The notes: a model not told the origin generated them from the letters alone. DNA of 64,000 nt from Plastoroseomonas hellenica (GCF_018129085.1 NZ_JAAGBB010000034.1:1-64000), one strand, 5' to 3'. Shown: positions 7,744-17,395, counted from the first letter of the stretch. Made by a program: numbers and translations.

Positions 7744-9255
7744 CTACAGCGGCGCCAGTGCCGCAACCCTCCCGCCCCGCACCAGCTCCGCCACCGCCGC
7801 GATATCCGGCGCCATCGCCCGGTCGCGGTCCCAATGCGCGGCGGCACCGCGCACCAGGCGGTGCGCAGCCTCCAGCGCCGGGGCGCTGGTCAGCGGGCGG
7901 TGGAAGTCGATCGCCTGGGCCGCTTCCAGCAGCTCGATCGCCAGGATATTCGCCAGATTCTCCGCCATCGGCTTCAGGCGCAGCGCGGCGCCGGTCGCCA
8001 TGCTGACATGGTCTTCCTGGTTGGCGCTGGTCGGCAGGCTGTCGACGGAACGCGGCGCGGCCAGCGCCCGGTTCTCCGCGGTCAGGGCGGCGGCGGTCAC
8101 CTGGGCGATCATGAAGCCGGAATTCAGCCCGCCTTCGCGCACCAAGAAGGCCGGCAACCCTGATAGTACGGGGTCGACCAGCAGCGCGATGCGGCGTTCG
8201 CTGATCGCGCCGAGCTCCGCCAGCGCCAGCGCGATGGTGTCGGCCGCGAAGGCGACCGGCTCGGCGTGAAAATTGCCGCCCGAGAGGATGTCACCGCCTT
8301 CGACCACCAGCGGATTGTCGGTGACGGCATTGGCTTCCCGCTGCAGCGTCGCGGCGGCATTGCCGAGCAGGTCGAGGCAGGCGCCGGCCACCTGCGGCTG
8401 GCAGCGCAGCGAATAGGGGTCCTGCACCCGCGGATCGCCGGTGCGGTGGCTTTCGCGCAGCGCGCTGCCGGCCATCAGGGTGCGGAGTGCGGCCGCGCAA
8501 CGGATCTGGCCGGGCTGGCCGCGCAGATCATGGATGCGGGGATCGAAGGGCGTGTCGCTGCCCTTGGCACCTTCGGTGGAGAGCGCGCCCGCGACCAGCG
8601 AGGTGCGCAGCAGGTCTTCGGCCGCGAACAGCGCGGACAGCGCGAGCGCGGTGCTGACCTGGGTGCCGTTCAGCAGCGCCAGGCCTTCCTTGGGGCCGAG
8701 CACCAGCGGCGCGATCTCGGCGCGCGCCAGGGCCTCGGCGCCCGACAGCCGGGTGCCGTCAGGCGCCAGCGCCTCCCCCTCACCCACCAGCACGAGCGAG
8801 AGATGCGCGAGCGGCGCCAGGTCGCCGGAGGCGCCGACCGAGCCCTGGGAAGGGATGACAGGCGTGATGCCGGCGGCAAGCAGCGCCAGCAGCGCCTGCA
8901 CCACCTCCACGCGCACGCCGGAGGCGCCGCGGGCCAGCGACAGTGCCTTCAGCGCGAGGACCAGCCGCACCACCGGCACCGGCAGCGGCGCGCCGACGCC
9001 GGCGGCATGGCTGCGCAGCAGATTGAGCTGCAGCTCCGCCAGGCCATCCGGCGCGATGCGGGTGGAAGCCAGCTTGCCGAAGCCGGTGTTGACGCCATAA
9101 AGCGCTTCCCCGGTCGCGAGCCGCGCCGCCAGCGCGTCAGCGGAGGCAGCGACCGGCGCTTCCCAGCCATCGACCAAGGTCAGGGGATCGCCCGCCATGA
9201 TGGCGCGCAGGTTCACCAGCGTGACAGTGCCGGGCGTGATGGGGTCGGACATCAT
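7744..9255 (-). CDS. hutH: Histidine ammonia-lyase
   Basis: A 503-residue enzyme that removes ammonia from histidine to give urocanate, the first step of the Hut pathway in the cytoplasm. The MIO prosthetic group is made from the Ala-Ser-Gly triad in [14 protein letters not shown] (residues 142-144). Other family landmarks are [11 protein letters not shown] (53-63), [15 protein letters not shown] and the NPL motif in AVTDNPLV. Length is typical for bacterial HAL. It is the third gene of a leftward operon, 12 bases after hutU. The next Hut enzymes (hutI, hutG or hutF) are not downstream; instead the low-GC island begins directly after its stop codon. Confidence 0.97.
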   Translation of the reverse strand: MMSDPITPGTVTLVNLRAIMAGDPLTLVDGWEAPVAASADALAARLATGEALYGVNTGFGKLASTRIAPDGLAELQLNLLRSHAAGVGAPLPVPVVRLVLALKALSLARGASGVRVEVVQALLALLAAGITPVIPSQGSVGASGDLAPLAHLSLVLVGEGEALAPDGTRLSGAEALARAEIAPLVLGPKEGLALLNGTQVSTALALSALFAAEDLLRTSLVAGALSTEGAKGSDTPFDPRIHDLRGQPGQIRCAAALRTLMAGSALRESHRTGDPRVQDPYSLRCQPQVAGACLDLLGNAAATLQREANAVTDNPLVVEGGDILSGGNFHAEPVAFAADTIALALAELGAISERRIALLVDPVLSGLPAFLVREGGLNSGFMIAQVTAAALTAENRALAAPRSVDSLPTSANQEDHVSMATGAALRLKPMAENLANILAIELLEAAQAIDFHRPLTSAPALEAAHRLVRGAAAHWDRDRAMAPDIAAVAELVRGGRVAALAPL

Positions 9256-9267
9256 GCTGTCTCCGGA

Positions 9268-10935
9268 TCAGGCCTGATCGAGCATAGGCAGATCGAGCCC
9301 GAACTCCCGTGCACATTGGATGGCAATATCGTAACCGGCATCGGCATGGCGCATCACGCCGGTCGCGGGGTCGTTCCACAGCACGCGGCGGATGCGCTTC
9401 GCCGCCGCCTCCGTTCCGTCACACAGGATCACCATGCCGGCATGCTGCGAATAGCCCATGCCGACGCCGCCGCCATGATGCAGCGACACCCAGGTCGCCC
9501 CACTCGCGGTGTTCAGCAGCGCATTCAGCAAGGGCCAGTCGGAGACGGCGTCGGACCCGTCCTTCATCGCCTCCGTCTCCCGGTTCGGGCTGGCGACGGA
9601 GCCGCTGTCGAGATGGTCGCGGCCGATCACCACCGGGCCGATCTCGCCGCGCGCGATCATCTCATTGAACGCCAACCCGATGCGGTGGCGGTCGCCGAGG
9701 CCGACCCAGCAGATGCGTGCCGGCAGGCCCTGGAACTGGATGCGTGCCTGCGCCATGTCGAGCCAGCGGTGCAGATGCTGGTCATGCGGCAGCAGCGCCC
9801 GCACCGCATCATCCGTCTTGCGGATGTCCTCAGGGTTGCCGGAGAGTGCCGCCCAGCGGAAGGGGCCGATGCCGCGGCAGAACAGCGGGCGGATATAGGC
9901 CGGCACGAAGCCCGGGAAGCCGAAGGCATCGGCCAGGCCTTCATCCTTCGCCATCTGGCGGATGTTGTTGCCGTAATCCATCACGACCGCGCCGCGCGCC
10001 TTCAGATCCAGCATCGCCTGCACATGATCCACCATGGAGCGGCGGGCCGCGGCCGCGACACCCTTCGGGTCGCTCTCCCGCTTCTGCTCCCATTCCGCCA
10101 GCGTCCAGCCGGCGGGGAGATAGCCGTTCGCGGGATCATGCGCGCTGGTCTGGTCGGTGACGATGTCCGGCACTACGCCGCGGCGCACCAGCTCCGGGAA
10201 GATCTCCGCGGCATTGCCGAGCAGGCCGATGCTGATCGCGCGCCTCTCCGCCGAGGCCGTGCGGATCATCGCGAGGGCGGTGTCGAGGTCGTCGGCGCGG
10301 TGGTCGAGATAGCCGGTCTCCAGCCGCTTCTCGATCCGCGAGGGCTGGCATTCGACGGCGAGGACCGAGGCGCCGGCGAAGACGCCGGCCAGCGGCTGCG
10401 CACCGCCCATGCCGCCAAGCCCGCCGGTCAGGATCCAGCGGCCCGCGAGGTCGCCGGCGAAGTGCTGGCGGCCCGCCTCGGCGAAGGTCTCATAGGTGCC
10501 CTGCACGATCCCCTGGCTGCCGATATAGATCCAGGACCCCGCGGTCATCTGGCCGTACATCATGAGGCCGGCGCGATCGAGCGCGTTGAAATGGTCCCAG
10601 GTGGCCCAGGCCGGCACCAGGTTGGAATTGGCGATCAGCACGCGCGGCGCATTCTCATGCGTCTCGAAGACGCCGACCGGCTTGCCGGATTGCACCAGCA
10701 GGGTCTGGTCGTCGCGCAGCCGGCGCAGGGACGCGACGATGGTGTCGTAGCTCTTCCAGTCGCGCGCCGCGCGGCCGATGCCGCCATAGACGACAAGCTC
10801 CCCCGGGCGCTCCGCCACCTCGGGGTCGAGGTTGTTCATCAGCATGCGGAGCGGCGCCTCGCTCGCCCAGGACAGGCAGGAGAGGTCAGGTCCGCGCGCG
10901 GCGCGGATCACGCGGGCATTCTGGCGGTCGCTCAT
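9268..10935 (-). CDS. hutU: Urocanate hydratase
   Basis: A 555-residue urocanase converting urocanate to imidazolonepropionate with tightly bound NAD+. Recognisable blocks include [28 protein letters not shown], the NAD-binding glycine-rich [23 protein letters not shown], and the active-site region [17 protein letters not shown], whose Cys corresponds to the catalytic-site cysteine of characterised urocanases. The open frame extends beyond the true N-terminus; ATG at 10933-10935 ([12 protein letters not shown]) gives the normal family length. It lies 11 bases after the LLM monooxygenase gene and 12 bases before hutH, so the three form one transcript. Confidence 0.97.
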   Translation of the reverse strand: MSDRQNARVIRAARGPDLSCLSWASEAPLRMLMNNLDPEVAERPGELVVYGGIGRAARDWKSYDTIVASLRRLRDDQTLLVQSGKPVGVFETHENAPRVLIANSNLVPAWATWDHFNALDRAGLMMYGQMTAGSWIYIGSQGIVQGTYETFAEAGRQHFAGDLAGRWILTGGLGGMGGAQPLAGVFAGASVLAVECQPSRIEKRLETGYLDHRADDLDTALAMIRTASAERRAISIGLLGNAAEIFPELVRRGVVPDIVTDQTSAHDPANGYLPAGWTLAEWEQKRESDPKGVAAAARRSMVDHVQAMLDLKARGAVVMDYGNNIRQMAKDEGLADAFGFPGFVPAYIRPLFCRGIGPFRWAALSGNPEDIRKTDDAVRALLPHDQHLHRWLDMAQARIQFQGLPARICWVGLGDRHRIGLAFNEMIARGEIGPVVIGRDHLDSGSVASPNRETEAMKDGSDAVSDWPLLNALLNTASGATWVSLHHGGGVGMGYSQHAGMVILCDGTEAAAKRIRRVLWNDPATGVMRHADAGYDIAIQCAREFGLDLPMLDQA

Positions 10936-10946
10936 CGGCGTGGCTC

Positions 10947-12299
10947 CTACTCGGCGGCGCGGGAGAGGGCCGCCTTCGGATGCGGCGGGCGCTTCAGGCC
11001 GAGCGCGTCGCGCATCGTCCCTTCCGTCTGCGTCTGGCGCAGCAGCCCGCGGCGCTGCAGCTCCGGCGTCACGCCATTCACGAAGCGGGTCAGCCCATCC
11101 TCCATCATCGGGAACATCACCATGAAGCCGTCGCAGGCCCCGGCCTCCCGCCATTCCTGCAAGGTGTCCGCGATCTGCACGGGCGTGCCGCGGAGCGTCC
11201 GGCGGGCGCGCTCATAGCGCAGATACATCTGGCGGAGGGTCAGCTTCTCCTCCCGGATCATCTTCACGATGGTGTCGTAGAATTTCTTGTGGAAATTCGC
11301 GGATTTGGGAAGCAGCTCCTCCGGCACCGGCTCATCCAGCGGCAGGTTCGAAAGGTCCGCCTCCAGATCCATGCCGAGGCGGCCGCGGCCGACCACGGGA
11401 TGGATCAGCGCCTGCAGGGTCTGGTATTTGTCCTCCGCCTCCTGCGCACTGTCGGCGATGATCACGGGCATGCCGGCCAGCAGCCGCAGTTCCTCCGGCG
11501 CGCGGCCGAACTTGCCGAGGCGCGTCTTGAGCTGGTCGTAGAAGTGGCGGCTCTCCTCGATCGTCTCATGGGCGCCGAAGATCACCTCCGCGACGCTGGC
11601 TGCGAAATCCATCCCCGCCTCGGAAGCGCCGGCCTGGATGATGACCGGGCGCCCCTGCGGAGACCGTTCGATGTTCAGCGCTCCATGGATCTTGAAGTAA
11701 GGGCCTTCGTGGTCGAGGACATGCTGCTTGGCCGGGTCGAAGAACAGGCCCTGCGCCCGGTCGCGGATGAAGGCGTCATCCTCCCAGCTATCCCACAGCT
11801 TCAGCACGATGTCGGTGAATTCGGCGGCGCGCTTGTAGCGGTCTCCGTGCGGCGGCAGCTTGTCGAGGCCGAAATTCTGCGCGGCATAGTCGTTGGCCGA
11901 GGTGACGATGTTCCAGGCGACGCGGCCGCCGCTGATATGGTCGATGGAGGCGAATTGCCGCGCCAGGTTGTAAGGCTCGTAGAAGCTGGCGCTGACCGTG
12001 CCGCCGAGGCCGATATGCCTGGTCGTCGCCGCCAGCGCCGCCATCAGCGTGATGGGCTCGAGCTGGTTCATGTAGATCGGCATGCGGCTGTAGAGATCGA
12101 GCTTGGTGGTGCGCGCCGCCGGCGTATCCGCGATGAAGTACATGTGGAACAGCCCGCGCTCCGCGAGCTGCGCCATGGCCGTGTGGCTCGCGATGCTCAA
12201 TGCCGCCCGGGCATCGGTCTCCGGATGCAGCCAGGCGGCGACATGGGATCCGGGGCCGCTCGCCATCACGGCCAGATACATCTGTTCACCCGCGGCCAT
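10947..12299 (-). CDS. LLM-class flavin-dependent monooxygenase (NtaA/SnaA/DszA group), first gene of the hut operon
   Basis: A 450-residue luciferase-like TIM-barrel monooxygenase of the NtaA/DmoA/DszA branch, which uses reduced FMN supplied by a separate reductase. Landmarks: [43 protein letters not shown] (split here by family convention), [39 protein letters not shown] and the late FMVMFP segment. ATG 12297-12299, with AAGGGGA upstream, is preferred over ATG 12332, which would run closer to the operator. It begins the leftward operon with hutU and hutH. A monooxygenase is not part of the standard Hut pathway; substrates could be a modified histidine or imidazole compound (inference). No flavin reductase gene lies nearby. 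Confidence 0.85.
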   Translation of the reverse strand: MAAGEQMYLAVMASGPGSHVAAWLHPETDARAALSIASHTAMAQLAERGLFHMYFIADTPAARTTKLDLYSRMPIYMNQLEPITLMAALAATTRHIGLGGTVSASFYEPYNLARQFASIDHISGGRVAWNIVTSANDYAAQNFGLDKLPPHGDRYKRAAEFTDIVLKLWDSWEDDAFIRDRAQGLFFDPAKQHVLDHEGPYFKIHGALNIERSPQGRPVIIQAGASEAGMDFAASVAEVIFGAHETIEESRHFYDQLKTRLGKFGRAPEELRLLAGMPVIIADSAQEAEDKYQTLQALIHPVVGRGRLGMDLEADLSNLPLDEPVPEELLPKSANFHKKFYDTIVKMIREEKLTLRQMYLRYERARRTLRGTPVQIADTLQEWREAGACDGFMVMFPMMEDGLTRFVNGVTPELQRRGLLRQTQTEGTMRDALGLKRPPHPKAALSRAAE

Positions 12300-12347
12300 C
12301 GGACCATCCCCTTCGCCTGTGCCGACCGTCATCCGGCTGTCGCACAA

Positions 12348-12361
12348 CCTGTATATACAGG
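12348..12361. promoter_or_regulatory. Probable HutC operator (perfect 14-bp palindrome)
   Basis: CCTGTATATACAGG is a perfect palindrome in the gap between the divergent LLM-hutU-hutH operon and hutC. Its TGTATATACA core resembles the operators bound by HutC-type GntR/UTRA repressors, which release DNA when they bind urocanate. It lies 49 bases from the LLM start and 42 bases from the hutC GTG, so it can control both directions. Confidence 0.75.
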
Positions 12362-12402
12362 CTAGGCTTCGCGAATCGGTCCCGTCAATCGAGGAAAGCC
12401 CG

Positions 12403-13170
12403 GTGTCACGCCCCCTCTCCGCGACGCGCCTGAGTGCTGCCGTAGCGCCGGCCGCGAAGGACGCCGCCAATGGTGCTGCGCCCCGCGCCTATCAGCGGAT
12501 CAAGGACCATGTGCTGGAACGCATCCAGGCCGGAGAATGGCGGGAAGGCCAGATGATCCCGTCGGAGGAGGAGCTGACCCGGCTCTTCTCGGTCTCCCGC
12601 ATGACCGCGAACCGCGCGCTGCGGGAGCTGACGGTGGAGATGGTGCTGCATCGCGTGCAGGGCCTCGGCACCTTCGTGGCGCAGCGCAAGTACCACTCCA
12701 CCATCGTGCAGATCCGCAGCATCGCGGAGGAGATCGCAGAGCGCGGCCATGCTCATTCGGCGAAGGTCGTCACTATGGAGAGCATCCGCGCCGATGCCGC
12801 CATGGCCGCGGAGTTCGGCCTGGCGCGGCGGGCGCGGCTGTTCCATTCGGTGATCCTGCACCGCGAGAACGGAATCCCCGTGCAGGTCGAGGACCGCCGC
12901 GTGAACCCCGCGCTCTTCCCCGACTACATGGCGCAGGATTTCAGCCGGGCGACGCCGAACGAGTACCTGACCGCGACGGCACCGATCCAGAAGGTGGAGT
13001 TCCGGATCGAGGCGCTGATGCCGGAGGAGGCGATGCGGGCGGCGCTGGCGATGGAGCCCGGCATCCCCTGCCTGGTGCTGCACCGGCGCACCTGGTCCTT
13101 CGGCCAGGTCGCGACCGTCGCCGATCTCTGGCACCCGGGGTCGCGCTACAGTTTCACCGGCAGCTTCTGA
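12403..13170 (+). CDS. hutC: Histidine utilisation repressor, GntR family (HutC)
   Basis: A 255-residue GntR-family regulator of the HutC subfamily. The winged helix spans residues about 28-96 (AYQRIKDHVLERIQAGEW, PSEEELTRLFSVSRMTANRAL, VQGLGTFVA), followed by a UTRA effector domain with HSVILHRENGIPVQVEDRRVNP and a conserved W at the end (DLWHPGSRYSFTGSF). Those C-terminal signatures are typical of HutC rather than of other UTRA regulators. GTG 12403 with GAGGAAAG 6 bases upstream is the likely start; the frame also extends far upstream into the opposing gene. It is divergent from the hut operon and faces the operator palindrome, giving autoregulation and urocanate-induced expression of the operon (established for the family). 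Confidence 0.92.
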   Translation: MSRPLSATRLSAAVAPAAKDAANGAAPRAYQRIKDHVLERIQAGEWREGQMIPSEEELTRLFSVSRMTANRALRELTVEMVLHRVQGLGTFVAQRKYHSTIVQIRSIAEEIAERGHAHSAKVVTMESIRADAAMAAEFGLARRARLFHSVILHRENGIPVQVEDRRVNPALFPDYMAQDFSRATPNEYLTATAPIQKVEFRIEALMPEEAMRAALAMEPGIPCLVLHRRTWSFGQVATVADLWHPGSRYSFTGSF

Positions 13171-13224
13171 GGCCCGCGGCTGCGGCTGGCGCCGCGCGGC
13201 CGGCGCGACCCGCTGGCACCTGCT

Positions 13225-14622
13225 CTAGCGCCAGGGAAATGCCGGCCTGCTGCACACGGGATCATCTGCCAGCACGCGCCCGGCCGCCAGTACCATGCTG
13301 TCGGCCCCGAAGCGGCCCACGACCTGAACGCCGCGCGGCCGGCCATCCGCATGGGGGCGCACAGGCACGTTCAGCCCCGGATAGCCCACCGCATTCACCC
13401 AAGTCGCGAAGATGTTCTGCGCCACGCCATGCCCGGGCCGGTCACCCACCTGGCGCGGGAACTCGTCTTCCAATGGCCAGGCCGGAGAGGCGGCACTCGG
13501 GCAGAGCAGCAGGTCCATCCTGCCCCAGGCCTCGGCGACGCCGGCGCGAATCTCAGCCAGGCCGTCCAGTGCGCGGACGTAGTCGACGGCCGACAGGCCG
13601 AGCCCTCGACTGGCCGCAGCGGCGATGGCGCCACTCGCCTCCGCGCGCCATCGGTCGGGATGCAATTCGGCCGCACGGGCTGCACCCGCGGCGCTGATGA
13701 CGCCCCAGACCTTGCGCACCAAAGCGAGGTCGAATGGCGCCTCCCGCCGCGCAACTTCGCAACCGGCGCTTTCCAGGACCGAGGCGCATTCGGCCACGGC
13801 GGCAGCCACTTCCGCATCCACGCCTTCCTCGCCAATGGAAGCGCACCAGCCGACGCGGAGGGGCCGGTCCGGTCCGGCCAGGTCCGGCACACGCTCCGAG
13901 GACGGGTCGCGCGCATCAGGACCAGCCACGCAGGACAGCAGGAGCTCCATGTCCTCCAGGCTGCGGCCAAGCACGCCCACGGCCTGGAAATCCAACGCCA
14001 TGGGCGGAAAGCCGTGCCGGCGGGCGATGCGTCCGTTGCTGGGGCGCATGCCGAACAGCCCCGTGTAGCTGGCCGGCAAGCGGGTCGAGCCGCCGGCATC
14101 GGTCGCCAGCGCCAATGGCACCAGCCCGGCCGCCACGGCCGCCACCGATCCGCCGCTGGATCCGCCGGGCGTCAGGCGGATGTCCCACGGATTGCGCGCG
14201 GGGCCGTGCAATGGGCTGTCGGTACGGCCCGAGAGCGCGAACTCCGGCGTATTGGTCTTGCCGATGATCACCGCCCCGGCCCGCCGCAGCCGCTCCACCG
14301 GAATGTCATCCACCGGCGGGGTGAAATCCGCCCACATCCGGCTTCCCCAATGCGCGGGCATCCCGGCCACCCAGAGATTGTCCTTCACCGCCACCGGAAC
14401 GCCATCCAGCGGTCCCAGCCGCATGCCTGCCGCCTGTCGCCCGGCAGCCGCGCGCGCGGCTTCGGCCGCACCTTCCGCATCCACATGCACGAAGGCGCCA
14501 AGCTCCGCATTCGATCGCCCGATGCGCGCCAGACTGTCCTCCAGCAGCTCCGGGGGCGTCACGCTGCCATCTGCCAGGCGCGCCGCCATGGCAGTAGCGG
14601 AAAGCGGCGGTGTCGGGGTCAC
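13225..14622 (-). CDS. Amidase signature-family hydrolase
   Basis: A 465-residue amidase of the Ser-cisSer-Lys class. Lys80 lies in PVAVKDNLWVAG, the cis-Ser in TPGGSSGGS (Ser155) and the nucleophile Ser179 in DAGGSTRLPAS. The spacing matches the family, so the enzyme should be active. It hydrolyses an unknown carboxamide or similar substrate. The GTG start overlaps the stop of the upstream IclR gene by 4 bases (GTGA), so the two are co-translated. The cluster, with a Bug receptor and a cyclase-family hydrolase on the other side of the regulator, suggests uptake and hydrolysis of one organic acid amide; this is inference. GatA or allophanate hydrolase activity is less likely because partner genes are absent. 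Confidence 0.85.
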   Translation of the reverse strand: MTPTPPLSATAMAARLADGSVTPPELLEDSLARIGRSNAELGAFVHVDAEGAAEAARAAAGRQAAGMRLGPLDGVPVAVKDNLWVAGMPAHWGSRMWADFTPPVDDIPVERLRRAGAVIIGKTNTPEFALSGRTDSPLHGPARNPWDIRLTPGGSSGGSVAAVAAGLVPLALATDAGGSTRLPASYTGLFGMRPSNGRIARRHGFPPMALDFQAVGVLGRSLEDMELLLSCVAGPDARDPSSERVPDLAGPDRPLRVGWCASIGEEGVDAEVAAAVAECASVLESAGCEVARREAPFDLALVRKVWGVISAAGAARAAELHPDRWRAEASGAIAAAASRGLGLSAVDYVRALDGLAEIRAGVAEAWGRMDLLLCPSAASPAWPLEDEFPRQVGDRPGHGVAQNIFATWVNAVGYPGLNVPVRPHADGRPRGVQVVGRFGADSMVLAAGRVLADDPVCSRPAFPWR

Positions 14623-15428
14623 GGCATGGAGCCTTTCTGTTGGATCTCGGGTTCGCTGGCGAGCAGCGCGCGCAGCGCCTGCTCTTCTCGCCGGAGGAGG
14701 GCGACCGTCGTCTCGATGCGGGCGAGGTCGAGGCGTTCCTCGATGGCGATCACCGACAGCGCGACAGGCACGCCGCCCACGCCATTGCCGATGGCAAGCG
14801 CCACGCCCCGGAAGCGGGCGACGATGCGCCCGGTGCTGACGGCGAAGCCCCGTGCGCGCGTCGCTTCCACGGCGCTGCGCACACGTTCCGCGGTCAGGCC
14901 GTGACGGCGATAGCGGGCGGCGTTGGCGTCCACCACCGCATCCACCTCGTTGGACGGCATGCTCGCGAGCACCGCGAGAGACGTCGCGCCGACGCCGAGG
15001 GGCCGGCGGTTGCCGATGGCGATCGGCTTGGCCTGGATCGGGTAGCTCCCTTCCCGGCGGTCCAGGCAGAGCGCATCGTCGCCGCTGCGGCAGTTTACAT
15101 AGGCGCTGTCGCCGGTGGCTGCGGCGATCCTGTCCAGCGCGGGCGCGCAGAAGCGGCGGATATCGACATCCGGCGCGGCCGCCAGGCCGAATTCCCAGAG
15201 CAGCGGGCCGAGCCTAAAGCCGCGCGTGGCCTCGTCGCGTTCGACGGCGCGCTCGGCGAGAAGCGCCGCCAGCAGGCGATAGGCGGTCGGGACGGGCAGG
15301 CCCGCAGCCTCGGCGAGAGCCGTCAGCTTCGTGCCCCTGCCGCGCGATGCCGAGACCTCCTTCAGCAAGGAAAGCACCTTGTGCACCACCTGCGCGCCGT
15401 CCCGGCCGAGGCCGGCCTGCTTCGCCAT
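14619..15428 (-). CDS. IclR-family transcriptional regulator
   Basis: A 269-residue regulator. The N-terminal winged helix-turn-helix covers residues about 15-75 (GAQVVHKVLSLLKEV, LTALAEAAGLPVPTAYRLLAAL, GFRLGPLLWEFG), and the C-terminal IclR ligand-binding domain follows (DSAYVNCRSGDDALCLDRREG, GVGATSLAVLASM, VALSVIA). ATG at 15426-15428 with GGAAGG 5 bases before is preferred over an in-frame GTG two codons upstream. It is translated just ahead of the amidase and is divergent from the Bug receptor gene; the 15-bp palindrome at 15493-15507 in the shared promoter region is its likely operator. The ligand is probably the substrate or product of the amidase/cyclase module. Confidence 0.9.
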   Translation of the reverse strand: MAKQAGLGRDGAQVVHKVLSLLKEVSASRGRGTKLTALAEAAGLPVPTAYRLLAALLAERAVERDEATRGFRLGPLLWEFGLAAAPDVDIRRFCAPALDRIAAATGDSAYVNCRSGDDALCLDRREGSYPIQAKPIAIGNRRPLGVGATSLAVLASMPSNEVDAVVDANAARYRRHGLTAERVRSAVEATRARGFAVSTGRIVARFRGVALAIGNGVGGVPVALSVIAIEERLDLARIETTVALLRREEQALRALLASEPEIQQKGSMP

Positions 15429-15492
15429 CGCCACCTTCCGTCGGTCACGGTAGGCGCCACCATAGGGCCGGACAACGCGTTTTCACGTCAGT

Positions 15493-15507
15493 TTCCACAT
15501 CGTGGAA
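15493..15507. promoter_or_regulatory. Probable IclR operator
   Basis: TTCCACATCGTGGAA: a perfect 6-bp inverted repeat around ATC, in the 208-base gap between the IclR gene and the divergent Bug receptor gene. IclR-family operators are commonly short palindromes with TTCC/GGAA half-sites, so the match in size and pattern supports the assignment. It is 65 bases from the IclR start and 129 bases from the receptor start. Confidence 0.6.
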
Positions 15508-15636
15508 GAAATGCGGAATTCGGCTTCCTCGCAGCGCGGCCGCCGGGAAACATGGGGCAGCAGCCGGGCCAACCGGCGACGCGGCCCGGAAGAACCGGCA
15601 CGCCACGGCGCAACCGTCCATCGGGAAGGACAGCCC

Positions 15637-16632
15637 ATGACTGGACCGCGGGAATCGTTTTCCATCAGCCGACGCCATGTGATCGGCGCTGCGGCAGCCC
15701 TGGCGCTGCCCCGCTACGCCCGCGCCCAGGCGGCCTTCCCATCGCGCCCCGTGCGCATCGTCGTGCCCTTCCCGCCCGCGGGCGCGGCAGATGTCATCAG
15801 CCGTCTGTTGGCGGAGCCGCTGACCCGCGCGCTGGGTCAGCCGGTGGTGATCGAGAATCGCTCGGGCGGCGGCGGACGCATCGGCACGGAGACCGCCGTG
15901 CGTTCCGCGCCCGATGGCTACACCATCCTGATGGGCAGCCAGGCCACCAATTCGATCAATCCGGAGCTCTACAGCGACCTCACCTATGATCCTGCCCGGG
16001 ACCTGGTGCCGATCGCCATGGTCGGCGGCGTGGGCTCCGTCCTCTATGTGCGCAACAGCCTCGACATCACCAGCCTGCGGCAATTGATCGACCGCGCCCG
16101 GCAGCGTCCGGGCGAGCTCACCTATGGCTCCGCCGGCAATGGCGGCGGCTCGCATCTGGCGACGGCGCTGCTGGAGACGATGGCGGACATCCGGCTGACC
16201 CATGTGCCCTATCGCGGCACGGCGCCGGCCACGGCCGACGTGCTGGCGGGTCAGATCGACATGCTGTGCGACCCGATCGCGACCGGCCTGCCGCATGTGC
16301 AGGCCGGCCGGGTGAGGGCGCTGGCGGTCACCACCCCGCAGCGCTTCCCGGGCCTGCCCGACGTGCCGACCTTCGCCGAGGCCGGCGTGCCCGGGTACGA
16401 GGCGGTCAGCTACTACGGCCTCTACGCCCCGGTCAGCGTGCCGCCTGACGTGCTGGCGAAGCTGCGCGACGTGGCCACGACCGCCATTGCCGATCCCGCA
16501 ACCAGCCGCAGGCTGGCCGAGCAGGGCATGATCGACCTGCGGCTGAACCCGGAGCAGTTTGCGGCTTATGTCGCGGAGGACCGGCGCCGCTGGGGGCAGG
16601 TCATCCGCGCCGCCGGCATCACCGCCAACTGA
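15637..16632 (+). CDS. Bug-type tripartite tricarboxylate transporter receptor
   Basis: A 331-residue periplasmic solute receptor of the Bug (TctC) family. The N-terminal signal has a twin-arginine (SRRHVIGAAAALALPRYARAQA). The mature start FPSRPVRIVVPFPPAGAADVISRL is the hallmark of the family, followed by NRSGGGGRIGTE, PDGYTILMGSQA, YGSAGNGGGSHL, HVPYRGTAPATADVLAGQIDM and PTFAEAGVPGYE. Bug receptors bind carboxylates and related small acids. ATG 15637 has GGGAAGGA upstream. No TctA/TctB membrane genes are present, as is usual for the many orphan Bug receptors in beta- and alphaproteobacteria. It is co-transcribed with the cyclase-family gene 25 bases downstream and is presumably IclR-controlled. 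Confidence 0.92.
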   Translation: MTGPRESFSISRRHVIGAAAALALPRYARAQAAFPSRPVRIVVPFPPAGAADVISRLLAEPLTRALGQPVVIENRSGGGGRIGTETAVRSAPDGYTILMGSQATNSINPELYSDLTYDPARDLVPIAMVGGVGSVLYVRNSLDITSLRQLIDRARQRPGELTYGSAGNGGGSHLATALLETMADIRLTHVPYRGTAPATADVLAGQIDMLCDPIATGLPHVQAGRVRALAVTTPQRFPGLPDVPTFAEAGVPGYEAVSYYGLYAPVSVPPDVLAKLRDVATTAIADPATSRRLAEQGMIDLRLNPEQFAAYVAEDRRRWGQVIRAAGITAN

Positions 16633-16657
16633 ACACCCAGAACGGAGACGAAGCCCG

Positions 16658-17347
16658 ATGGAAATCGTCGATCTCAGCCGCGAGCTGTTTCACCGCACCC
16701 AGACCCACCCGTCCCACCCGCCGGTGGTGATGACGGTCTGGAACGACCATTCTGAAAAGAAGGTGGCCGGCAACACCACCTTCACCAGCAAGGCGCTCTC
16801 TATTGCCTTCAGCGACCACGCAGGCACCCATGTGGACGCCCCGGTGCACTTCGATCCGCGCCCCGGTGCGCTGTCCATCGATCAAGTGCCGCTCGAGAAC
16901 TTCATCACCTCCGCCTTCTGCGTCGATCTGCGGACTGTGCCGCTGAAACACGCGGTGAGCGTGGAGGAGCTGAAGGCCGCGGTGGAGGCTACGGGCGAGA
17001 CCATCCGGAAGGGCGATACCGTGCTGATCCTGCTCGGCACCAACGTCCGCCTGCTTGGCAAGCCGGGCTACGGCCATGATTTCCCCGGTCTGTCCATTGA
17101 GGCGATCCATTGGCTCGCCGACCAGGGCATCGGGATGTTCGGCGTCGAGGCGATCAGCCCGGCCCCCGAGGGCGAACTCAACTTCAAGGCGCATATGGCC
17201 TGCGCGGAGCGCGGCATCACGCACATGGAGTGTCTGGCGAATCTGGAAGCGGTGGTGGGTCGAGGGCGGTTCCGCTTCATCGGCCTGCCGCTGAAGATTC
17301 GCGGCGGCACCGCGAGCCCGATCCGCGCCGTGGCGCTCTTCGAGTAG
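16658..17347 (+). CDS. Cyclase-family metal hydrolase (kynurenine formamidase-like)
   Basis: A 229-residue member of the cyclase / KynB-like family. The metal-binding signature HAGTHVDAPVHF spans residues 54-65 and is intact; further landmarks are KGDTVLILLGTNVRLLG, the Asp/Phe-rich HDFPGLSIEAIHWLADQGIGMFGVE region and the terminal C-L-A-N-L-E block. Family enzymes hydrolyse amide or lactam bonds (kynurenine formamidase, isatin hydrolase, carbamoyl compounds) with zinc or manganese. Located 25 bases after the Bug receptor, it probably acts on the imported compound or on the product of the divergent amidase. The exact substrate cannot be told from sequence; kynurenine formamidase itself is unlikely without kynureninase nearby. 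Confidence 0.85.
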   Translation: MEIVDLSRELFHRTQTHPSHPPVVMTVWNDHSEKKVAGNTTFTSKALSIAFSDHAGTHVDAPVHFDPRPGALSIDQVPLENFITSAFCVDLRTVPLKHAVSVEELKAAVEATGETIRKGDTVLILLGTNVRLLGKPGYGHDFPGLSIEAIHWLADQGIGMFGVEAISPAPEGELNFKAHMACAERGITHMECLANLEAVVGRGRFRFIGLPLKIRGGTASPIRAVALFE

Positions 17348-17395
17348 TACGGTATGACGGGCCGCGCAGGCGACGGCTGAGAGCGGGGTCCCGTT

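Noticed and set aside
8266..11217. A 983-codon plus-strand open frame
   Set aside because: It lies antisense to hutH, hutU and the LLM gene, which are unambiguous; its composition (Arg/Gln/His-rich) is typical of antisense frames.
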